Below, in pieces: positions 1-5,088 of a DNA stretch of 5,088 bases. The notes under the pieces are model-generated. The model was given only the letters and a program-made list of their open reading frames with translations. It was not told where the DNA came from and did no database searches. The stretch comes from Clostridium sp. CAG:921 (GTDB lineage Bacteria > Bacillota > Clostridia > TANB77 > CAG-465), in contig HF991986.1 in assembly GCA_000433135.1 (NCBI GenBank), positions 1 to 5,088 of the forward strand, read 5' to 3'. Made by a program: the position numbers and the translations under genes. Positions within the stretch are counted from its first letter, which is position 1; the number at the start of each line of letters is the position of its first letter.

Positions 1-13
1 CTGATTGATTTTT

Positions 14-45
14 GTATCTATCTGTTCTTTAGTTAAAACAGATAC
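14..45. repeat. Hairpin just downstream of tRNA-Leu
   Basis: A perfect 8-bp inverted repeat (TATCTGTT at 19-26 with AACAGATA at 37-44) encloses a 10-nt loop. An alternative outer pairing of GTATC (14-18) with GATAC (41-45) is also possible. In the tRNA transcript it begins six bases after the CCA end. Neither strand has a U-tract next to the stem, so it is not a standard intrinsic terminator. It may be a processing or weak termination structure for the tRNA precursor. The inverted repeat is seen directly; the role is inferred. Confidence 0.4.
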
Positions 46-50
46 GTCAT

Positions 51-136
51 TGGTACCGTTGGTGGGACTCGAACCCACATGAAGAAACTTCGCAGCATTT
101 TGAGTGCTGTGCGTCTGCCAGTTCCGCCACAACGGC
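51..136 (-). tRNA. tRNA-Leu (anticodon CAA)
   Basis: This is a complete class II tRNA that reads the UUG leucine codon. On the minus strand the acceptor stem GCCGTTG pairs with CAACGGT, ending in a G-U pair, followed by discriminator A and an encoded CCA (51-53). The anticodon stem CAGCA/TGCTG encloses loop CTCAAAA, with anticodon CAA at 100-102. A long variable arm with a GAAG/CTTC stem follows, as expected for tRNA-Leu, and then a T-arm GTGGG-TTCGAGT-CCCAC. The D-arm has the expected GCG/CGC stem and a GG in its loop. All arms fold without mismatches apart from the terminal wobble. It lies downstream of, and in the same direction as, the TPR gene but has its own promoter. Confidence 0.97.
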
Positions 137-155
137 AACTATCAATACAAGAAAG

Positions 156-184
156 ATTATACCATAATTTTTTTATATTTACAA
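156..184 (-). promoter_or_regulatory. Sigma-A promoter of tRNA-Leu, extended -10
   Basis: Read on the minus strand, TTGTAA (179-184) and TATAAT (156-161) are separated by 17 bp. A TGG immediately before TATAAT (162-164) makes an extended -10. Transcription would start about 10-14 nt before the mature tRNA 5' end, a short leader typical of stable RNA genes. The match to the consensus is direct; activity is inferred. Confidence 0.75.
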
Positions 185-313
185 GTAAAATAAAAAAATT
201 AATTTACTAAAATTTAAGTTATAAAAAAATAGCAAAAGAAATTTCTTAAAAAAAGATAAAACTTCTTATGCCATTTTTATATTAAATGCCAACTCATCAA
301 CATTTTATAACTA

Positions 314-1570
314 TTAAGCATGATTTCTAATACTATTACTTAAATCATCATTATTTGTATTTTGACTTATATTATTGTCCTTTACTTTTTCTACTTCTAC
401 GCAATTTTTAGACTTCTTTTCTAAGATTCTTTCTTTAAAATCAATAACATTACTGTCCTTTTTTGTAAACATCTTTATTTTTTGATTCATAAAATTTCGC
501 CTTTGCATTTTTTCTATTCTCTCTTTTTCCTTAGCTCTTTTGTAATCTTCTATTAAATTTCTAATTGGATTGAAAGCGTATTCTCTATCTGCTTTTATCA
601 CATATTTTACATCAAGCTCCATCGCATATTCAAGGAATGTTATAGCTTTGGCGTACTCTTCAATTCTAGCGTAGCAAATAGCAATTTGATAATATCCTTT
701 TTTTCCATATGTAGTAGACATCAATATCTTAGTATATGCATCTATTGCTTTTTCAAACTCACATTTTGAAAAATATAATTTTCCTAAATTATAATTTGCC
801 ATATATAAATCTGGTTTAATTTTTCCAGCCATTTCAAAGTCTAAAATTGCATCATCATATCTTCCAATCTCACTTTCAAGCATTGCAATATTATAATATA
901 CTTCATATGAATTAGGAAAATTTTTTAGCATTCCTTTATAAAATGCAATAGCCTCTTCAAATTTTCCCTGACTAGTTAAGTTTATCCCTATTGCTTCATT
1001 TGCTTCATAATAATTTCTTTTTATTCTTACAGATTCTTTATACATTTCTAAAGCTTTTTCTTTTTTATTTGTTTCATCAAGTATTAAACCAAGTTCGTAA
1101 TATGAAACATAATCTTTTTCATCTAGCTCTACAGCAAGAGCAAATGAATCTCTAGCATTTATAAAATCTCCTATTGCCTTATAACACTTGCCAAGTATGT
1201 ACATAGTTTTAGATCTTCTTCCTTCAAGCAATACTATTTTTTCAATATATTCTATCGTTTTTTTATAATTTTCAGCCTTATAAAATAATTTCATCCTAAA
1301 ATATAATATTTTCCTAGATAATATAATATTATTATATTGTAAATATACAGCAATAGCAGGTAAAACCACTGTAAAAAAATTTACAATTGCTTGCATATAA
1401 ATTGGTATATTAATATCATAAAAAGTAAAAGATATATATAGTGTAAGAAAAAATGTCGCTAATGGTATAATTACCATATTTTCTGGTGCATACCTTTTTA
1501 TATATCTTATCATTAATGCTATAATCAAAATAAATGACAAAAAAGCAATTATTATCTTATCAATTATCAT
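314..1570 (-). CDS. Membrane-anchored tetratricopeptide repeat protein
   Basis: The 418-aa protein starts with three hydrophobic segments (about residues 4-22, 32-50 and 60-79). Positive charges after the first (R22, K25, R26) and third (R86, K87) suggest an external N-terminus and a cytoplasmic C-terminal body. Six consecutive 34-residue TPR units follow at about 120-323, in register, with TPR-type small and aromatic positions such as YxLG, AxxxY and P/D at the turns. A partial repeat precedes them at about 88-119. The tail (about 330-418) is charged, then Asn-rich and probably disordered. TPR arrays bind other proteins, so a scaffold role at the membrane is likely, but the partner is unknown. 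The start is fixed by GGAGGG (1577-1582) six bases upstream of ATG. It is divergent from murC, which hints at an envelope role. No clear terminator is seen between its stop and the tRNA promoter. Confidence 0.88.
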   Translation of the reverse strand: MIIDKIIIAFLSFILIIALMIRYIKRYAPENMVIIPLATFFLTLYISFTFYDINIPIYMQAIVNFFTVVLPAIAVYLQYNNIILSRKILYFRMKLFYKAENYKKTIEYIEKIVLLEGRRSKTMYILGKCYKAIGDFINARDSFALAVELDEKDYVSYYELGLILDETNKKEKALEMYKESVRIKRNYYEANEAIGINLTSQGKFEEAIAFYKGMLKNFPNSYEVYYNIAMLESEIGRYDDAILDFEMAGKIKPDLYMANYNLGKLYFSKCEFEKAIDAYTKILMSTTYGKKGYYQIAICYARIEEYAKAITFLEYAMELDVKYVIKADREYAFNPIRNLIEDYKRAKEKERIEKMQRRNFMNQKIKMFTKKDSNVIDFKERILEKKSKNCVEVEKVKDNNISQNTNNDDLSNSIRNHA

Positions 1571-1592
1571 ACCAATCCCTCCATTTGCGACA

Positions 1593-1621
1593 ATTATATC
1601 TCATTTTATTTTGAAGTTCAA
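1593..1621 (-). promoter_or_regulatory. Sigma-A promoter of the TPR gene
   Basis: On the minus strand, TTGAAC (1616-1621) and TATAAT (1593-1598) are spaced by exactly 17 bp. The predicted start would leave a leader of about 15-20 nt containing the GGAGGG ribosome site. Its -35 box is 47 bp from the oppositely oriented -35 box of murC, so the two promoters are back to back. Confidence 0.75.
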
Positions 1622-1635
1622 TAAATAAGATATTC

Positions 1636-1652
1636 TTAGACACAATTAGACA
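1636..1652. repeat. Tandem TTAGACA repeats, 10-bp spacing
   Basis: TTAGACA occurs at 1636-1642 and again at 1646-1652, so the copies start exactly 10 bp apart and lie on the same DNA face. They sit almost midway between the -35 boxes of the divergent TPR and murC promoters (14 bp from one, 16 bp from the other). This arrangement resembles tandem operator half-sites bound by response regulators such as those of the OmpR/PhoB family, but the motif does not identify a regulator. The repeat is seen; the operator role is inferred. Confidence 0.45.
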
Positions 1653-1653
1653 T

Positions 1654-1671
1654 TTTTATTTGTTTTATTTG
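1654..1671. repeat. Tandem 9-mer TTTTATTTG repeat at murC -35
   Basis: TTTTATTTG is repeated perfectly at 1654-1662 and 1663-1671. The end of the second copy supplies the first three bases of the murC -35 box TTGACT. It could be a slippage-derived duplication or part of an AT-rich upstream element. The sequence is T-rich, so chance cannot be excluded. Confidence 0.4.
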
Positions 1672-1697
1672 ACTATTTTAACATTTTTTTGTATAAT
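1669..1697 (+). promoter_or_regulatory. Sigma-A promoter of murC
   Basis: TTGACT (1669-1674) and TATAAT (1692-1697) are separated by 17 bp, a near-consensus housekeeping promoter. The expected start near 1704 gives a leader of about 20 nt that includes the murC Shine-Dalgarno site. murC therefore appears to be transcribed on its own, ending at the terminator at 3150-3191. Confidence 0.82.
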
Positions 1698-1708
1698 AAA
1701 AACGATTG

Positions 1709-1718
1709 AAGGAAGTGA
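1709..1718 (+). promoter_or_regulatory. Shine-Dalgarno site that fixes the murC start
   Basis: AAGGAAGTGA matches the anti-SD complement AAGGAGGTGA at nine of ten positions and lies five bases before ATG at 1724. An in-frame TTG at 1706 lies just upstream of this site, with no ribosome site before it and about where transcription should begin. The ATG is therefore chosen. Confidence 0.85.
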
Positions 1719-1723
1719 GTTTT

Positions 1724-3124
1724 ATGGAAAGGACTTTTAATAGTCTAAAGAATATAAAAAAAATACATATGATTGGAATTGGTGGAATAAGTATGAGTGC
1801 AATTGCATTAGTTCTAAAGAAATATGGCTATATAATAACAGGTTCAGATAAATCAGAAGGTGACATGATAAATGTTTTAGAAGAAAATGGAATTCCTGTA
1901 TACATAGGTTCTAACGCTGAACTTGTAAAAGACGCCGATGTAGTTGTTTATTCATCAGCAATAAAGCAACATGATCCAGAATTTGTAAGAGCAAAATCTT
2001 TAGGAATCCCAACGTATGAAAGAGCAAAATTTTTAGGACTACTTTTGCAATGCTATGACACTCCAATTTGTATATGTGGTACTCATGGAAAAACTACGAC
2101 TACATCAATGATTGCTTCTATCTTCATAGATGCAGGACTTGATCCTAATGTTCAAGTTGGATCTAAATATCAAAAATTAAATGATATAAACTATAGAATT
2201 GGTGAATCTGAGTATTTTATACTAGAATCTTGTGAGTATGTAGATAGCTTTTTAAATTTTCCACATCATACAGCTACTGTGCTAAATATAGATGAAGATC
2301 ATTTGGACTATTTTTCAGGAATTGAAGAAATAAAGGAATCTTTTAAAAAATTTATACTTATGACTAAAGAAAATGGAATTTTAGTGATAAACAAAGATGA
2401 TATGAATTGTATGGATGTACTTGCCAAAATTAAAGATGAACTAGGCAGAAAAAATATTAAAATCTATACATTTTCACTTAGTGATTCGACTGCTAGCGTT
2501 TATGCTAAAAATGTCTCATGTAACGTAAAAGGATTCTATTCTTTTGACTTAGTATATAATGATTCATCATATAAGTTCTATTTAACAGTACCAGGAATCC
2601 ATAACGTGTATGATGCAATTGCTGCTATTACTACTTCTCTTGCACATGGTATTAGCTTTGAAAGTATGGAAAAAAGTTTAAATGAATTTTGTGGCGCAAA
2701 AAGAAGATTTGAATTTAAGAAAAATCTCGGAAAAAATATCTTAGTTTATGATGATTATGCACACCATCCAACTGAAATAAAAGCAACGCTTGCAGCAGCA
2801 AAGCAAAAAGAGCATAATAGAATAATAGCTGTATTTCAGCCACATACATATACTAGAACAAAGGAATTGTTAAATGATTTTGCAACAAGCTTTCAAGATG
2901 CAGATATTGTTATACTATCTGATATATACGCAGCAAGAGAGGTAGATGATGGAAGTATTTCATCAAAAGACGTTGTAGAACTTATAAAGAAAAATAAAGT
3001 AAATGCACTGTACCTTCCTACATTTGAAGAAATTGCAAAATACATTCATGAAAATATGCAAGAAGATGATATTATCCTTACAATTGGCGCTGGTAATATA
3101 ACTCATTTAAATGATATTTTATAA
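1724..3124 (+). CDS. murC: UDP-N-acetylmuramate--L-alanine ligase MurC
   Basis: MurC is the cytoplasmic ATP-dependent ligase that adds L-alanine to UDP-MurNAc, the first step of peptidoglycan stem-peptide synthesis. The 466-aa length is normal for the family. The N-terminal Rossmann domain carries MIGIGGISMSA (16-26). The central ATPase domain has the P-loop GTHGKTT (119-125), the ESCEYVDSF segment (168-176) and NIDEDHLDYF (188-197). GIHNVYDA (291-298) leads into the C-terminal domain, which contains the MurC-typical YDDYAHHPTEI (342-352), FQPHTYTRT (371-379), DIYAARE (400-406) and GAGNI (455-459). These distinguish it from MurD, MurE and MurF. The ATG is chosen over an upstream TTG because of the SD site. 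It has its own promoter and terminator, is divergent from the TPR gene, and is not in a mur/fts cluster here. All key motifs are intact. Confidence 0.98.
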   Translation: MERTFNSLKNIKKIHMIGIGGISMSAIALVLKKYGYIITGSDKSEGDMINVLEENGIPVYIGSNAELVKDADVVVYSSAIKQHDPEFVRAKSLGIPTYERAKFLGLLLQCYDTPICICGTHGKTTTTSMIASIFIDAGLDPNVQVGSKYQKLNDINYRIGESEYFILESCEYVDSFLNFPHHTATVLNIDEDHLDYFSGIEEIKESFKKFILMTKENGILVINKDDMNCMDVLAKIKDELGRKNIKIYTFSLSDSTASVYAKNVSCNVKGFYSFDLVYNDSSYKFYLTVPGIHNVYDAIAAITTSLAHGISFESMEKSLNEFCGAKRRFEFKKNLGKNILVYDDYAHHPTEIKATLAAAKQKEHNRIIAVFQPHTYTRTKELLNDFATSFQDADIVILSDIYAAREVDDGSISSKDVVELIKKNKVNALYLPTFEEIAKYIHENMQEDDIILTIGAGNITHLNDIL

Positions 3125-3149
3125 TATAAAGTAATTTAAAAAAATATAT

Positions 3150-3191
3150 AAATAACGCTTGTATGTAATTTTACATTTAAGCGTTATTTTT
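3150..3191. terminator. Bidirectional terminator between murC and amidase-like gene
   Basis: AAATAACGCTT (3150-3160) pairs perfectly with AAGCGTTATTT (3179-3189). Inside, ATGTAA pairs with TTACAT around a two-base loop, giving a long hairpin with one small internal loop. On the plus strand it ends in TTTTT (3187-3191). On the minus strand the stem is followed by an ATTTATATATTTTTTT-like tract. It begins 26 bases after the murC stop and ends 7 bases before the amidase-like gene's stop, so it can serve both convergent genes. Confidence 0.9.
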
Positions 3192-3198
3192 CTACATT

Positions 3199-3675
3199 CT
3201 ACGTAAAAATTTCATTTAAAATCACTCTATTATCAAAAAAAAATCTTGGACATGTTGTATTTGTCACATTAAAATGAAATAGTACATTTTCTTTTGAAAT
3301 ATTGTATTTTAACATTAAATATAATATTAATTTCTTTAAGTTTTTAAATGTTTCTTTTGAAGGCTTTCCATTTTTTTCATCATATGAATAAGAAACAGAT
3401 ATACTTGAGGAGTCATAATCTAAATTATTCGTACTATATGAAACTTCATCTTCATTAACACACCTTACGCAACCACTATTATCTACAATAAAATGTACTG
3501 AATAATAAAGTTCATCTTGATTTTTTAGTTTGTTTATATAATTACGTTCCTCTACTGCCAAAAAGTGCTGATTTAAATTTTCATGTATAATTATTCGCTT
3601 TACACATTTTAACTTTTCTCCACTTCTTGTCATTTCATTTATATCTAATAACATACTATTTATTTCCATATACAT
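3199..3675 (-). CDS. PGRP/Amidase_2-like protein, possibly N-acetylmuramoyl-L-alanine amidase
   Basis: The family cleaves the MurNAc-L-alanine bond of peptidoglycan using one zinc ion. Numbered from the ATG at 3675 (158 aa), the protein shows the family order: RSGEKLK lead-in (17-23), strand RIIIH (27-31), VHFIVDNSG (60-68), SISVS (91-95), helix LKKLILYLMLKYNI (113-126) and LFHFNVTNTTCP (132-143). The presumptive zinc ligands H31, H134 and C142 are present. The usual HxDVTGKxCP motif has become HFNVTNTTCP, so D and K are lost, although Thr at the Lys position occurs in animal PGRPs. The Tyr expected before HF is Val. No signal peptide or wall-binding domain is visible. No clear SD or promoter is seen; the start could also be GTG 3678 or ATG 3669. 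The gene is complete and very AT-rich. It may be a weak enzyme, a non-catalytic binder or a decaying gene. Confidence 0.72.
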   Translation of the reverse strand: MYMEINSMLLDINEMTRSGEKLKCVKRIIIHENLNQHFLAVEERNYINKLKNQDELYYSVHFIVDNSGCVRCVNEDEVSYSTNNLDYDSSSISVSYSYDEKNGKPSKETFKNLKKLILYLMLKYNISKENVLFHFNVTNTTCPRFFFDNRVILNEIFT

Positions 3676-3757
3676 CACACTGTATTTTATGAATCTTTAA
3701 CATATTTGTTACAAAACATAAATAACCTATTCTTTATTCAATATTAAAATTAAGCAT

Positions 3758-3789
3758 AAGAAAACTCCCCTTTTACAGGGAGTCTCCTT
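3758..3789 (-). terminator. Intrinsic terminator of the 95-aa gene
   Basis: On the minus strand AAGGAGACTCCC (3778-3789) pairs with GGGAGTTTTCTT (3758-3769) over 12 bp, including two G-U wobbles, around an 8-nt loop. The 3' half of the stem ends in TTTTCTT and so supplies the U-rich tract. It starts 18 bases after the stop codon of the 95-aa gene and separates it from the amidase-like gene downstream. Confidence 0.85.
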
Positions 3790-3807
3790 ATTTAAAATGT
3801 GTAATGA

Positions 3808-4095
3808 TTAGTCCAGGGTACAATAGTTGGCATTCCACATCTGACCATTAAATCTAAACATGTATACCTCACTATAAAACCCTGTAGTACTCTGATGTTT
3901 ATTACGAAAAGAACCCTTCGCATAATACCAGCCTTCTGGATAAACTAAATCCTTAGGCTCAACATCAGTAACAAGTACATGACGACGATAGTCATTTGTA
4001 TCTCTAATCTCAACCTTTCCAGGATTGAGCATCACAAATACTTCTGACGCAACATCACCTGTCATATTACACATCTTAATCATTTTAGCCGCCAT
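3808..4095 (-). CDS. Small protein of unknown function (95 aa)
   Basis: I do not recognise the family. The protein has no signal peptide and no membrane segment. After a Met-rich N-terminus (M1, M5, M8, M11) come alternating hydrophobic stretches (EVFVMLN 18-24, HVLVTDV 39-45, EVYMFRFNG 76-84), which suggest a small, mostly beta fold. It is rich in aromatics, with W56-Y57-Y58, F63, F73-Y74, Y78, F80, F82, W87 and Y91. It has two cysteines, C9 and C92. That it is a real gene is well supported: AAAGGAGGT (4100-4108) four bases before ATG, a promoter with 17-bp spacing, and its own terminator. My hand count gives about 38% GC (109 of 288), well above the amidase-like gene next to it. It lies downstream of the TelA gene in the same direction, but a terminator and promoter between them indicate separate transcription. 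Confidence 0.85.
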   Translation of the reverse strand: MAAKMIKMCNMTGDVASEVFVMLNPGKVEIRDTNDYRRHVLVTDVEPKDLVYPEGWYYAKGSFRNKHQSTTGFYSEVYMFRFNGQMWNANYCTLD

Positions 4096-4099
4096 AGCG

Positions 4100-4124
4100 A
4101 CCTCCTTTCTGCCCTCAGTTGAGG
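4100..4124 (-). promoter_or_regulatory. Near-perfect SD with small upstream hairpin
   Basis: On the minus strand AAAGGAGGT (4100-4108) is an almost ideal ribosome site four bases before ATG. Directly upstream, CCTC and GAGG within 4113-4124 form a 4-bp hairpin with a 4-nt loop. The CCTC could instead pair with the GAGG inside the SD, so competing structures are possible. The SD is strong evidence; any regulation by the hairpin is speculative. Confidence 0.7.
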
Positions 4125-4151
4125 AAATGTTTAATATTTACTACCACTTAT

Positions 4152-4180
4152 ATTGTATCACTTTTTTATTTTTATGCCAA
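4152..4180 (-). promoter_or_regulatory. Sigma-A promoter of the 95-aa gene
   Basis: On the minus strand TTGGCA (4175-4180) and TACAAT (4152-4157) are separated by 17 bp. This gives a leader of about 50 nt before the ATG. The -35 box is one arm of an inverted repeat, whose other arm is at 4208-4213. Confidence 0.65.
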
Positions 4181-4339
4181 GTTAATTCTTTATATTATAT
4201 ATAAAATTTGGCATTTAACTCTTTATTTAACTAAATTCTAATCTATTTCACACGTGATTTAGAATAATAAACTAAAGAATTGTATTTTAAAATTTGTTAT
4301 AATAATAAACAACCATTAATTATTCCTAATTTTTCATCT
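4181..4339. other. AT-rich non-coding gap with inverted repeats
   Basis: This is the remaining part of the 308-bp gap between the 95-aa gene and the TelA gene. No reading frame of note is present. It holds several inverted repeats: TGCCAA (4175-4180) with TTGGCA (4208-4213), AATTCTTTA (4184-4192) with TAAAGAATT (4273-4281), and TTCTAATC (4236-4243) with GATTTAGAA (4256-4264, one-base bulge). The last two are nested around a centre near 4250. The flanking stretches also match loosely in inverted order out to about 4315. This could be an eroded miniature element or chance in very AT-rich DNA. A TGTTATAAT extended -10-like string at 4295-4303 has no -35 partner. Confidence 0.4.
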
Positions 4340-4387
4340 AAAAAATCCTATCTACTAAGCAAAATTACTACTTAATAGATAGGATTT
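4340..4387 (-). terminator. Intrinsic terminator of the telA-like gene
   Basis: AAATCCTATCTA (4343-4354) pairs perfectly with TAGATAGGATTT (4376-4387). After one C/A mismatch, TAAG (4356-4359) pairs with CTTA (4371-4374), leaving an 11-nt loop. On the minus strand the stem ends in a run of six T (4340-4345). It begins 16 bases past the TelA stop codon. On the plus strand there is no U-tract, so it probably works in one direction only. Confidence 0.88.
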
Positions 4388-4403
4388 ATAACTCACTTAA
4401 TTT

Positions 4404-5088
4404 TTAACTTTTATTCATAGTTTCGTACTTTCTTATATAACTTTCACCAGTACGGGCAACCTCATCAAGAGCTTTTACCCTCTCTTTCATGAGTGGAATA
4501 GCAGATCTTCTGATCTGTTCAATCTGATCCATTGCCTCAAAAGTATTTCTAAAGGCTTCTTTTAATGTTTCTACTGATGGACCTGTTCCTGCTACTGACA
4601 ATTTTTGTATAGCTACACCCTGAGTTTTTAACAACTCTGATGTATTTTTTATCATATTATCAGTTGTCACATTTACTGCATTAATCTGTTTTAATACAAT
4701 ATTTTGGTTATAAAGTGCTGATGATACCATTACAGCAGTAGAAAGCGCCGAGATAGTAGTTGTTGTTGCTCTTCTTACGTTTCTTACTAACTCAAGATTG
4801 TTTCTCTTTATAATCTCAATTGCTATATAACCCTGCTGATTTACAGTAAGCTGTGAACGTAAATCCTGATTTTTCTGCAACACAGCAAATAAGACTTGTG
4901 ATTCTAAAAAAGAAATTGTTTCTTCATCAACCATGTCATTTTTGGATTCTTCAATCTTTTCTGTTAACGCAACCTGCAGATAATCTGTATACTCCACTAG
5001 TTTTGAAAGTTCTCGTGTTAAATTTCTTATTTCAACCTGCTTTATTTCCAAAACTTTGTTATCAGATTCAAGTTGCACCTTGCTATTT
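4404..5088 (-). CDS. TelA-family (toxic anion resistance) protein, C-terminal part
   Basis: The reading frame is open to the right edge of the window, so the 5' part of the gene is missing. About 227 C-terminal residues are visible of a family that usually has roughly 350-400. The sequence is helical and matches the C-terminal half of TelA (YceH-like) proteins. Key stretches include LESQVLFAVLQKNQDLRSQL, NLELVRNVRRATTTTISAL, VTTDNMIKNTSELLKTQG and VETLKEAFRNTFEAMDQIEQIR. The segment TISALSTAVMVSSAL is apolar but is probably a buried helix. TelA was named for tellurite resistance and is common in Bacillota stress operons, often beside an XpaC-like gene, but its biochemical role is unresolved. 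An in-frame GTG at 5078 is internal valine, not a start, because the similarity continues through it. GC content is higher than in the left part of the window. A strong terminator follows the stop. Confidence 0.88.
   Translation of the reverse strand, partial: NSKVQLESDNKVLEIKQVEIRNLTRELSKLVEYTDYLQVALTEKIEESKNDMVDEETISFLESQVLFAVLQKNQDLRSQLTVNQQGYIAIEIIKRNNLELVRNVRRATTTTISALSTAVMVSSALYNQNIVLKQINAVNVTTDNMIKNTSELLKTQGVAIQKLSVAGTGPSVETLKEAFRNTFEAMDQIEQIRRSAIPLMKERVKALDEVARTGESYIRKYETMNKS

Noticed and set aside
51..136. tRNA-Leu as an integration (att) site
   Set aside because: No second copy of the tRNA 3' end and no integrase gene is visible in the window.
280..292. Shared TTGGCATTTAA string here (minus strand) and at 4208-4218 (plus strand)
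   Set aside because: It is only 11 bases, AT-rich, with unlike flanks, so it is not enough to call a dispersed repeat.
1706..1723. Upstream in-frame TTG as the murC start
   Set aside because: It lies at the predicted transcription start and upstream of the SD site, whereas ATG at 1724 has an ideal SD and spacing.
3679..3757. Promoter for the amidase-like gene
   Set aside because: Candidates such as TTGAAT or TTGTAA have no good -10 at 16-18 bp, and the nearest AT-rich hexamers give spacers of 15 or 19, so no confident call is possible.
4295..4303. Plus-strand extended -10 sequence TGTTATAAT, possible small RNA promoter
   Set aside because: There is no -35 element at a suitable distance, the hairpin downstream has no U-tract on the plus strand, and such strings are common in AT-rich DNA.
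5076..5078. GTG as the start of the TelA-like gene
   Set aside because: The frame stays open to the window edge and the visible part corresponds to the C-terminal half of the family, so this is an internal valine codon.
1..5088. CRISPR array, insertion sequence, toxin-antitoxin pair or defence system
   Set aside because: I found no regularly spaced repeats, transposase motifs, terminal inverted repeats with target duplications, or recognisable defence domains on either strand.

Overview
The window looks like chromosomal DNA from a low-GC Bacillota, most likely Clostridia. Supporting signs are the AT-rich intergenic DNA, strong purine-rich Shine-Dalgarno (SD) sites, TTGACT/TATAAT-type sigma-A promoters with 17-bp spacers, intrinsic hairpin terminators, and a tRNA gene with an encoded CCA end. 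The protein sequences (MurC, a gut-clostridial type of amidase, TelA) fit this too. I cannot name a genus.

Left part (1-1700): a tRNA-Leu(CAA) gene on the minus strand with its own extended -10 promoter lies downstream of a minus-strand gene. That gene encodes a membrane-anchored TPR protein with three predicted membrane helices, six full 34-residue TPRs and a charged tail. It is transcribed divergently from murC. The 153-bp gap between them holds one good promoter for each gene. Between the two -35 boxes are two short tandem direct repeats, one with exactly one helical turn of spacing, so this may be a shared regulatory region.

Centre (1724-3675): murC (UDP-N-acetylmuramate--L-alanine ligase, peptidoglycan precursor synthesis) is complete and has its expected motifs. 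It converges on a small PGRP/Amidase_2-like protein, and a strong bidirectional hairpin terminator separates the two. The amidase-like protein keeps the three presumptive zinc ligands but has altered residues around them, so its activity is uncertain.

Right part (3758-5088): two minus-strand genes with visibly higher GC (about 38% by hand count in the first, against roughly 24-30% further left). One is a 95-aa protein of unknown function with its own promoter, a near-perfect SD and its own terminator. The other is the C-terminal part of a TelA-family (toxic anion resistance) protein that runs off the right edge and ends in a strong terminator. The 308-bp gap between them is non-coding, very AT-rich and contains several inverted repeats, one of which includes the -35 box of the 95-aa gene.

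Most of the window is ordinary housekeeping or envelope-related sequence. I see no CRISPR array, transposase, recombinase or obvious defence system. The points most worth a second look are the unknown 95-aa gene, the divergent regulatory region upstream of murC, and the diverged amidase-like protein.
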